Positions 27,227 through 34,162 of a stretch of DNA of 34,162 bases are shown piece by piece. Positions within the stretch are counted from its first letter, which is position 1. Each line of letters opens with the position of its first letter. The notes beneath the pieces are model-generated. The model saw only the letters and a program-made list of their open reading frames with translations. It did no database searches and had not been told where the DNA came from. The stretch comes from Saccharofermentans sp. (lineage in GTDB: Bacteria; Bacillota; Clostridia; Saccharofermentanales; Saccharofermentanaceae). Location: assembly GCA_016292155.1 (NCBI GenBank), contig JAEFBC010000029.1:1-34162 (forward strand). Direction: 5' to 3'. The translations under genes and the position numbers were made by a program.

Positions 27227-28669
27227 TTATTTCGCGCCTCTGCCGGTAAATACAACACCTATCGTCTTTAAAAGGATCTTAAAATCAAGACCCAGGCTCC
27301 AGTTGGAGATATATTCTGTATCGAGTCTTACGACTTCCTCGAAGTCCGTGATCTCGGATCTGCCGCTTACCTGCCACATGCCTGTGATACCGGGCTTTAC
27401 GGCCATTCTCGCACGGTGATGATAGTGATATTTCTCATACTCGTCGATCGTAGGAGGTCTTGTTCCTACTGTTGACATAGAACCCGTCAGCACATTGAAG
27501 AACTGAGGGAACTCATCAAGGCTTGTTTTTCTAATAAACTCACCGATACCGGTCTTTCTAGTGCCGTCAGGAAGGATCTTATTGCCGATGATACGGGGAT
27601 CGAAATCCATCTTGAACATCATGCCGTCCTTAACGAGGTTATCATCCATGAGTTCCTGCTTCATCTGCTCGGCATCCATTCTCATGGAGCGGATCTTATA
27701 GATCCAGATATGCTGGCCGTTCTTACCGATTCTCTTCTGCTTGAAAAGTATAGGTCCAGGTGACTGGATCTTGATTATGGGTCCTACGATAATCATGATG
27801 AGCACGGCAATAATGCTTCCGATTATGCCTGCGAAGATATCGAAAACTCTCTTTATCAGGATCTGTACAGGAGTAGCATAGTTAACAGCAGTTGTAAGGA
27901 CCGATGTTCCACCGATCTTCTCGGAGAATCTCTTTACGCCTGAACGTCCCATGTAAGGAACGTGATAATGAGTGGGAACAGCCATAGTAGCGCATGCATC
28001 CATGAGCCTTATTACTGCCCTGTCATTTATGGGTGCATCGATATAGACCGAATCGACCCATTCCTTAGCTATATACTGGGCAGCCTTCTTCATGTCGGAT
28101 ACGACAGGGATGCCCTGAACACTTGTGAGATTGGAGTTTTCGAGAAGGATAATACCTACGATATCGTAGCCGGCCCTGTTATCGCTTAACAGCTGTGTGA
28201 CGATCTGATCCGCATTCTTCTCTGATACGACAACGAGCATATTATTACGCTCTCTTCTGAATCTGCTGTGCTGGAGGAAAAGTTTCCAGAGTGCTCTGAA
28301 ACCGTATCCTGCAACCACATACAATAAAGCGGTTCCGCCAAGGACTGATCTGGAATAATATACGTCCTGCTGAGCCGAGAACAGATAGAACAAAACGATG
28401 GCAAATACATAGATGCTGTGCTTGCCGAATTCGATAAGTTCTCTTGCATAACTTCTCTTGATTACGTCATGAAGTGAATTATTAAGGACGATAACGAGAA
28501 GGTCAGCCAGGAAAAGCAATATACCCAGGTTCCTGTATGCATGGTTCAGATAGACCCATTCACCGAAACGTAAGTAATACACGAGCATATATGAGAGCTG
28601 AATGATCACGATGTCAAGCAGCATGAAGTCTATGTGCTTTGACCAGCCCTGTGCGTTTCTCTTATACAC
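27227..28669 (-). CDS. Exopolysaccharide priming sugar transferase (undecaprenyl-phosphate sugar phosphotransferase)
   Basis: KRVFDIFAGIIGSIIAVLIMIIVGPII, KIRSMRMDAE, KTSLDEFPQFFNVLTGSMSTVGTRPPT; GTG start with GAGGG RBS. Confidence 0.93.
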   Translation of the reverse strand: MYKRNAQGWSKHIDFMLLDIVIIQLSYMLVYYLRFGEWVYLNHAYRNLGILLFLADLLVIVLNNSLHDVIKRSYARELIEFGKHSIYVFAIVLFYLFSAQQDVYYSRSVLGGTALLYVVAGYGFRALWKLFLQHSRFRRERNNMLVVVSEKNADQIVTQLLSDNRAGYDIVGIILLENSNLTSVQGIPVVSDMKKAAQYIAKEWVDSVYIDAPINDRAVIRLMDACATMAVPTHYHVPYMGRSGVKRFSEKIGGTSVLTTAVNYATPVQILIKRVFDIFAGIIGSIIAVLIMIIVGPIIKIQSPGPILFKQKRIGKNGQHIWIYKIRSMRMDAEQMKQELMDDNLVKDGMMFKMDFDPRIIGNKILPDGTRKTGIGEFIRKTSLDEFPQFFNVLTGSMSTVGTRPPTIDEYEKYHYHHRARMAVKPGITGMWQVSGRSEITDFEEVVRLDTEYISNWSLGLDFKILLKTIGVVFTGRGAK

Positions 28670-28686
28670 TTAAAACCCTCTTTTTC

Positions 28687-29202
28687 CTATTTCTGCGGCG
28701 GGAGCTTATCTATGATCTCCAGTCCCACCTTGATCTCTCTCGGGCCTCCCATGAAATCAGCCCTGATTATCGCGATCCTCTTATGACGGTTGACCTTAAG
28801 GATGCATCCTTCAAGTCCGTGCAAAGGACCGTATTTGATAATGATCTTGTCCCCTTCGATGACTCCTACTGACTCTTGTGCAATATAGTCATCGCCAATA
28901 AGTATTCTTAAAAACTTCTCTTCATCAGGTGATATCGAACTATACCCGTAGCCTGTTCCCAGGATCTTCGTAAAAGCATTGATCTTTTTTAAGCGCAGAT
29001 AAAAACTGTCTACGTCATTTGTCTGAAAGAAAATGTATCCCGGGAATAGCGGCATAGTTACCTTAGTCCACTCGCCCTTGATACTTTTTCTCCGTTCAAA
29101 CAAAGGAACGAAGATCTCTTCACCATCTTCTTTGACTTCGAGCTTCAATCTTTCTGCCAGTTTAAGCTCGTCGCCAGTGCGCACTTGAACTACGTACCAC
29201 AT
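28687..29202 (-). CDS. loaP: LoaP-like specialised NusG paralogue (antiterminator)
   Basis: MWYVVQVRTGDELKLAERL (NGN), VTMPLFPGYIFFQT, KOW region GDKIIIKYGPLHGLEGCILKVNRHKRIAIIRADFMGGPREIKVGLEII; position in polysaccharide operon. Confidence 0.87.
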   Translation of the reverse strand: MWYVVQVRTGDELKLAERLKLEVKEDGEEIFVPLFERRKSIKGEWTKVTMPLFPGYIFFQTNDVDSFYLRLKKINAFTKILGTGYGYSSISPDEEKFLRILIGDDYIAQESVGVIEGDKIIIKYGPLHGLEGCILKVNRHKRIAIIRADFMGGPREIKVGLEIIDKLPPQK

Positions 29203-29297
29203 GCCGATATTTTACCATTAAAGCCAAAAGTATTATAAATAATATATTTAAGGCAACTTGCGTCAGTTTTGGTGAAACTGTGTAAGAAAAATGAAAG

Positions 29298-29327
29298 AAT
29301 CCTCCGTGAAAAGCTTCACAGAGGATT
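29298..29327. terminator. Stem-loop between wzz-like gene and loaP; terminator or attenuator
   Basis: AATCCTC-c-GTGAA-AAGC-TTCAC-a-GAGGATT; minus-strand exit followed by CTTTCATTTTTCTT (imperfect T tract). Confidence 0.65.
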
Positions 29328-29355
29328 ACTTCTAAAAAATCGCTGATTTATTAGC

Positions 29356-30891
29356 TTAAATGATGATTGCTCCGACGATCTTTGTTCCTGTGTTGTCGAT
29401 CAGGGCAATCTCGTTGGCAACAGTCTTATAGAGTGAAACATTCCGCTGCTCCAAAAGAACTACACCATCGTAATCCGGAATGATCTTAAGGATATCAGGA
29501 TCAGAGAACAGATCAGGCTTGTAATCGCCCTTAAGGCCAAGCTTCTTAACAGCTTCATCCATGGCCTTCCTATCGCCTGTACCGGTGATAATGATCTTAT
29601 CCATGCCTTTGATGATGTTATTGTAGTTGTTGGAGATGAGCTTGATATTGTTATCAGCACTCATCTTTGCATCATCTTCAGACTTGATGTCGATGTACGC
29701 AGTATATTTGCATCTCTTGCCTGTGGGCTTTAATACGCCGATCTTCTTAACAGAACCGAACTTACAGAAGAACTGCGCCTGTGTAGCGATCTTCTTTCCG
29801 AAAACATAAATGAGAACAAGGATTACAGCTACAACAAAGGCTCCTGCGACAAAACCTATCAGGCCGTACTTTATGCCGGGCTTTACTGTTCCCCAGAAGC
29901 TTACGTTCATTTCAGGTGCATCCGCAGTAACAGGTGCCTCATCCTCTATATGTTCTTCCTTAAAATACTCAATGAGTTCTTCCTTACCGGATACTTTAAG
30001 ATCTTTGGCAAGCTGGTCCAACGTATCGTTATAGCCTACGATCTGCTTCTGCAAAGTCTCGATCTTGGACGTCTGGTTTACCTGATTATCCCTGATAGAG
30101 GGATCAACCTTTACATTCTCCTGAATGCCTACAAGAGTAAGCGAATGATCTGTTACAGACTTCTTAAGCTTGTCATATTCAGTGAATACCTTCTTCTTTA
30201 CCAGATCGATCACATCGTCTGTAAATTCTTGGGAAGGACCGATGACTCTTACGTTAAATGAAGCTACCTTGCCCGCAGAACCTTCAGCAGAAAGGATCGC
30301 GCCGTCAGAGATCTGGCTGTCAAAATACATAACTTCCTTAATGTAATCAGCCCTCAGATCATTTTTAGCTGCATATTCGTCGAGATAATCGCCGCCCTGA
30401 ACCGCATTCTGATATGCAGCAACAAGAGCACGGTCAACGCCTCCTGCGACATTCTCGTTAACAGAGATCACGAACTGGCCCTTTGTCTCATAAACATTCT
30501 CAGCATCGATCTGCATATATACCGAATCAGAAAGATACTTTCTCTGATGTTCGATCTGAGAATTCACCTTAGCTGATGCATTTACAATATCTCTTGCTCT
30601 GCCGAGCTTCTGTATACGCTCCTCATACTCGACGTCAGTCTCTTTATCATCTCTGACACTTAAGCCGTTAGTGTAAGATGTAGAAACAGGGCTCTGCTTA
30701 ATGATCTTGTATGCGAAAAGCGCGCCTCCAAGCACAACTCCGGCAATCAGGACAACCCCAAGATTTCTTAAGACTGAATAAAGCAGATCCTTAAGACTCA
30801 GCATGGAATCATTCTCATTGGAATCCAGCATCAGAACGACATTCTGGCCGTTAGAGTTAAGATCTGCCTGCTCCTTTTTATTCGAATCCAT
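29356..30891 (-). CDS. Wzz/CapA-like polysaccharide chain-length protein with C-terminal degenerate BY-kinase-like domain
   Basis: Two TMs (LGVVLIAGVVLGGALFAYKII; YGLIGFVAGAFVVAVILVLIYVFG) flanking a coiled periplasmic region; cytoplasmic C-terminus without Walker A. Confidence 0.82.
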   Translation of the reverse strand: MDSNKKEQADLNSNGQNVVLMLDSNENDSMLSLKDLLYSVLRNLGVVLIAGVVLGGALFAYKIIKQSPVSTSYTNGLSVRDDKETDVEYEERIQKLGRARDIVNASAKVNSQIEHQRKYLSDSVYMQIDAENVYETKGQFVISVNENVAGGVDRALVAAYQNAVQGGDYLDEYAAKNDLRADYIKEVMYFDSQISDGAILSAEGSAGKVASFNVRVIGPSQEFTDDVIDLVKKKVFTEYDKLKKSVTDHSLTLVGIQENVKVDPSIRDNQVNQTSKIETLQKQIVGYNDTLDQLAKDLKVSGKEELIEYFKEEHIEDEAPVTADAPEMNVSFWGTVKPGIKYGLIGFVAGAFVVAVILVLIYVFGKKIATQAQFFCKFGSVKKIGVLKPTGKRCKYTAYIDIKSEDDAKMSADNNIKLISNNYNNIIKGMDKIIITGTGDRKAMDEAVKKLGLKGDYKPDLFSDPDILKIIPDYDGVVLLEQRNVSLYKTVANEIALIDNTGTKIVGAIII

Positions 30892-30920
30892 CTATTATCT
30901 CCTTAAAATAAATTATAATA

Positions 30921-30949
30921 ATTATAAACTCAGCGTCATGTATCCACAA
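30921..30949 (-). promoter_or_regulatory. Candidate main promoter of the polysaccharide operon
   Basis: Minus strand TTGTGG-N17-TATAAT, short leader then AAGGAGA RBS. Confidence 0.6.
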
Positions 30950-31082
30950 ACTCGCAACCTATCTATATAGTAACCCGCATCATCAGACAACCTATCGGCA
31001 AAATGCCAAAATACACTCTAACTCCGCTTAAGATATTTCCAATTGTGATATGATTCAAATCAGAAAGAAACGGAGGCGTTAA

Positions 31083-32402
31083 ATGAACAATTCCTCATTA
31101 TCTGAAAACGAATTCAGTTTTCTCAAAAAGCTTATTTCCATTGAAAGCACAGGCTCTTCACCCGTAGAAGATGCTTCTTACGGCACTCTTCCCTACGGTG
31201 CAAAACCATTCTCTGCTTTAAAGTTCTTTTTGGACGATGCAGCTCAATCAGGCATTAGAACCGGCATCATTGATAACCGCGTCGGCTGGTGCGAGACAGG
31301 CCCCGAAAATGCGGCCCTCATAGGCATAGTCTGTCACCTGGACGTTGTACCATCAGGCGACGGCTGGAACACTGATCCTTTTGAACTGACACTTAAAGAC
31401 GGTATCCTCTACGGCAGAGGAATCGTTGACGATAAAGGCCCTGCTGCAGCAAGCTATTTTGCCATGAAGAGACTTATGGCAAGCGGTTATGACTTCAAAA
31501 AGAGGATCCGCCTCATCCTTGGAACAGATGAAGAAAGAACCTGCTCCTGTGTTGAGACCTATGCCGCAAAGGGTGAGATCCCTTCATTCTCGATCACTCC
31601 TGATGCAGAATTCCCTGTAATCTATGCAGAGAAAGGCATAATGAATATTAAGATCTCAGAAGACAGTCCGTCTTCTGTAAAGGCCTCTGCCGGCACGGCA
31701 GCAAACATGGTGCCCGCTTTTAGCACTTGCACTATCGGCGGCAAGGAATACTCAGCCAGGGGCAAGACAGCACACGCTTCCAAGCCTGATCTTGGTGTAA
31801 ACGCGATTTTCGAGATGATCAAGATGATGGACGAAGATAATGCCGACTATTCCTCATCTCCTATCTTAAGCTTTATTTCAAAAGAACTTGTCGGCAAGAG
31901 TTCCGCTGAATATACAGGATGTGACGTAACCGATGAATCCGGCAGCGTTACAGCCAATCCTTCCATCCTGAAGTGCGGTGAAGACGGTGAATCACTCGTC
32001 ATCGACATCCGGTGTCCTGTTAGCTACAGCATGGATTCGATCACTTCTTATATAGCAATGAGAGCAGCTGAATACGGACTTTTCGCAGAGATAACTAATC
32101 AGATGGCTCCGCTCTATAAAGCTAAGGATCTGCCGGAGATCTCTGTTCTCACGGATATCTGGAAAGAAAACATGCCCTCATACAGCGGATATCTCCCTGA
32201 ATACCTTGAGTCATATACTGAGCCTATTGCAATCGGCGGCGGCACATATGCGCGTCACATGCCCAATACCATTGCTTTCGGCATTCAGACGCCCTGGCAG
32301 GAAGACCAGTGCCATCAGACTAATGAATGCAGGGCTCTTAAGGATTTTGAGACAGACATAAAGGTCATGATAGAAGCGATCAAGGCATTATCCGAACAGT
32401 AA
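31083..32402 (+). CDS. M20 family dipeptidase (PepV/Sapep-like)
   Basis: IGIVCHLDVVPSGDGWNTDPFELTLKDGILYGRGIVDDKGPAAASYFAMK, LGTDEERTC; RBS GGAGG; TG-extended -10 TGATATGAT upstream. Confidence 0.92.
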   Translation: MNNSSLSENEFSFLKKLISIESTGSSPVEDASYGTLPYGAKPFSALKFFLDDAAQSGIRTGIIDNRVGWCETGPENAALIGIVCHLDVVPSGDGWNTDPFELTLKDGILYGRGIVDDKGPAAASYFAMKRLMASGYDFKKRIRLILGTDEERTCSCVETYAAKGEIPSFSITPDAEFPVIYAEKGIMNIKISEDSPSSVKASAGTAANMVPAFSTCTIGGKEYSARGKTAHASKPDLGVNAIFEMIKMMDEDNADYSSSPILSFISKELVGKSSAEYTGCDVTDESGSVTANPSILKCGEDGESLVIDIRCPVSYSMDSITSYIAMRAAEYGLFAEITNQMAPLYKAKDLPEISVLTDIWKENMPSYSGYLPEYLESYTEPIAIGGGTYARHMPNTIAFGIQTPWQEDQCHQTNECRALKDFETDIKVMIEAIKALSEQ

Positions 32403-32425
32403 AATCTTTAACTTTAACAAAACAA

Positions 32426-32453
32426 AAAGCGCTGACCATAAGATCAGCGCTTT
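32426..32453. terminator. Bidirectional intrinsic terminator between convergent genes
   Basis: AAAGCGCTGA-N8-TCAGCGCTTT; T-rich on both exits. Confidence 0.88.
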
Positions 32454-32474
32454 ATTATTTCTGTTGTTGGTTTC

Positions 32475-33806
32475 TTATCTTACACGTCTGATGTGTGCGA
32501 TGTTCTTTGCAGAGGAGAACTTGTCTGCGACTACTCCGTACTTGGCACCCTTAGCGTGTACATAAGTATCATTTCCGATGTAGAGCGCGGAGTGTTCCAT
32601 AGTTCCGTCACCGTTACGGTCGAAGCAGATGATATCGCCGCACTGGATGTCTTCTTTTGCAACTTCCTTACCCTTCTTGGACTGGCTTGTAGCACCGTGA
32701 GGGAGCGAGATATTGTAGTAGTTCTTGTAGCAGTACATAACGAATCCGGAGCAGTCAAAGCCCTTCGTAGGAGAGGAACCGCCGGCGACGTACTTACACC
32801 CGATAAAGCTCTTTACGTACTTAGCGAAATCTCCGGACTTATCACCGACCTTGGTGGATGAACCGCCGCCGGAAGGCTTAGGTGTTGCTGTAGCCTTTGA
32901 TCCTGAACCTGAGCTGGGTGCTTTAGTTGTGGTATAGCTTGCCTTTACATAGTAACCGGAGCTAGATTTGTACCAGCCGTTATCTGTCTCGGCAACTACG
33001 GATATCTTTGCTCCTTCCTTGATCGTGGAGAGCAGAGAATATGAAATACCCGGACCGGATCTTGTATTAAGTGAAGTCGTAGCGTAAACAGTCTTGCTTA
33101 CCTTTGTCTCCTTAACGCCGTTTTTAGTTGTTGTGCTTGAAGAAGATTTTGTAGTCGTCTTCTTAGTAGTTGTCGTTGTCTTTTTCTTAGGCTTAGGAGT
33201 GTTTGTAGGTTTACGTGTAGGTGTATTTGTAGGAACAGGTGTAATAACTGTAGCAGACAGATCAGAATTCCTGATATAACCCTGAGTGCCGTCAGAAAGC
33301 TTAACAAGTGACCAGTCCTTATTATGTGAGATCCTTACAACCGTATCACCGACCTTAAGCTTGATCTCTTTATCAGTTGTCTTAGTATCCGGCTTGGCAT
33401 CAGCTTTAACCTCAGTAAATTCTGTGGAAGCCGCATCCTCAGTCTTAACGGGAACGAGCGAGACATTACTCTTAAGCCAGTATGTACCGCCATCATATGT
33501 GACCGGATCTTCAGGATTGTTATTGTAATCGACTGTAACATCGGAAAAAGATGTAACAGCTACAAAAGTATAGTCGTTGATGGAAACATTAGGATTACCA
33601 AGGCTGATAGGAACAACACCTGTCTCAGAGACATTGTTATCTTCCTGCATCAGTTTCTCATAGAAATCCATAGAACCAGGAGCAAGAAGCGAAGGGCTCT
33701 GGAGACCAATACGGTCCTTTGAACCGCATTCATAAATGCAGATTGAACCGACAGCAAAGCTTGCCGCCAATACAGCCGATACGATATTGAACACTCTGTA
33801 ATTCAA
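32475..33806 (-). CDS. SH3 domains + NlpC/P60 cell-wall hydrolase, secreted
   Basis: N-terminal hydrophobic signal; two SH3-like regions (LNTRSGPGISYSLLSTIKEGAKISVV); low-complexity T/K/P linkers; NlpC/P60 GFDCSGFVMYCYKNY...HSALYIGNDTYVHA. TTG 33806 preferred over track start 33830 (RBS AAGGAG). Confidence 0.9.
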   Translation of the reverse strand: MNYRVFNIVSAVLAASFAVGSICIYECGSKDRIGLQSPSLLAPGSMDFYEKLMQEDNNVSETGVVPISLGNPNVSINDYTFVAVTSFSDVTVDYNNNPEDPVTYDGGTYWLKSNVSLVPVKTEDAASTEFTEVKADAKPDTKTTDKEIKLKVGDTVVRISHNKDWSLVKLSDGTQGYIRNSDLSATVITPVPTNTPTRKPTNTPKPKKKTTTTTKKTTTKSSSSTTTKNGVKETKVSKTVYATTSLNTRSGPGISYSLLSTIKEGAKISVVAETDNGWYKSSSGYYVKASYTTTKAPSSGSGSKATATPKPSGGGSSTKVGDKSGDFAKYVKSFIGCKYVAGGSSPTKGFDCSGFVMYCYKNYYNISLPHGATSQSKKGKEVAKEDIQCGDIICFDRNGDGTMEHSALYIGNDTYVHAKGAKYGVVADKFSSAKNIAHIRRVR

Positions 33807-33978
33807 TCTTATGTCTCTCCTTCTGCACAACTACTTCGCTTAGTACAGTGATTTTACCATTTTTGCTCTGCTGATTTCCTGCAAAATTAAGCAAAACTCG
33901 GGCAGATGCCTATAAATGCCACAAAATTGTAACATAAAATGCGAAAAATCGATGTTTTCGGGCTCAGTTCACGAAAAT

Positions 33979-34008
33979 TAAAAACCTCCGTCACATGCTG
34001 TGCGGAGG
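33979..34008 (-). terminator. Intrinsic terminator downstream of the tRNA operon
   Basis: Minus strand CCTCCG-CACA-gcatg-TG..CGGAGG followed by TTTTTAATTTT. Confidence 0.9.
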
Positions 34009-34023
34009 CTATAATTAACAAGT

Positions 34024-34099
34024 TGGTGGCTCACTGGAGGTTCGAACTCCAGACCCCTTGATTAAAAGTCAAGTGCTCTACCGGCTGAGCTAGTGAACC
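34024..34099 (-). tRNA. tRNA-Lys (anticodon UUU), CCA encoded
   Basis: GGTTCACTAGCTCAGCCGGTAGAGCACTTGACTTTTAATCAAGGGGTCTGGAGTTCGAACCTCCAGTGAGCCACCA on the minus strand. Confidence 0.96.
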
Positions 34100-34102
34100 A
34101 TT

Positions 34103-34162
34103 TGGCTGGGGTGGCAGGATTTGAACCTACGAATGCGGGAGTCAAAGACCCGTGCCTTACCC
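34103..34162 (-). tRNA. tRNA-Gln (anticodon UUG), 5' part outside the window
   Basis: Minus strand GGGTAAGGCACGGGTCTTTGACTCCCGCATTCGTAGGTTCAAATCCTGCCACCCCAGCCA; loop CTTTGAC. Confidence 0.92.

Noticed and set aside
33094-33280. Low-complexity repeats (T/K-rich) that might suggest a DNA repeat array
   Set aside because: They encode a Thr/Lys/Pro linker in the NlpC/P60 protein; no regular repeat-spacer pattern, not CRISPR.
33985-34008. Strong hairpin considered as a regulatory RNA upstream of NlpC
   Set aside because: Best explained as intrinsic terminator of the minus-strand tRNA operon (stem plus TTTTTAATTTT).
34024-34162. tRNA genes as an integration site for a mobile island
   Set aside because: No integrase, transposase or att-like direct repeat seen in this window.

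Overview
The window looks like a Gram-positive (Clostridia-like, by inference) surface/exopolysaccharide locus of about 30 kb, almost entirely on the minus strand. In transcription order it contains a Wzz-like chain-length protein, a LoaP/NusG-type antiterminator, a priming sugar transferase, an LbH acyltransferase, three GT4 glycosyltransferases, a Stealth-family phosphotransferase, two GT2s, a Wzy-like polymerase and an embedded AraC regulator. These are followed by a complete GDP-L-fucose pathway (gmd, fcl, manC, manA, phosphohexomutase) with a GT28-like glycosyltransferase. Next comes a C-P bond (phosphonate) module: a three-domain fusion (nucleotidyltransferase + cytidylyltransferase + Fe-ADH), a winged-HTH/nucleotidyltransferase fusion, a PhnW-like transaminase, and a cytidylyltransferase-PEP mutase fusion carrying the EDKX5NS motif. 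A second priming sugar transferase and a three-gene GlpA-like/FAD/DUF1667 oxidoreductase module follow. The flanks hold a partial GT2 (positions 1-576), a plus-strand M20 dipeptidase, an SH3-NlpC/P60 protein, tRNA-Lys(UUU) and a partial tRNA-Gln(UUG). The most interesting part is the phosphonate module (about 5.3-11.1 kb). It probably makes a phosphonate-decorated fucosylated polysaccharide, has unusual domain fusions, lacks a recognisable phosphonopyruvate decarboxylase in this window, and has dyads over its own candidate promoters that a DNA-binding enzyme could recognise. All family calls come from reading motifs in the translations. No database searches were run.
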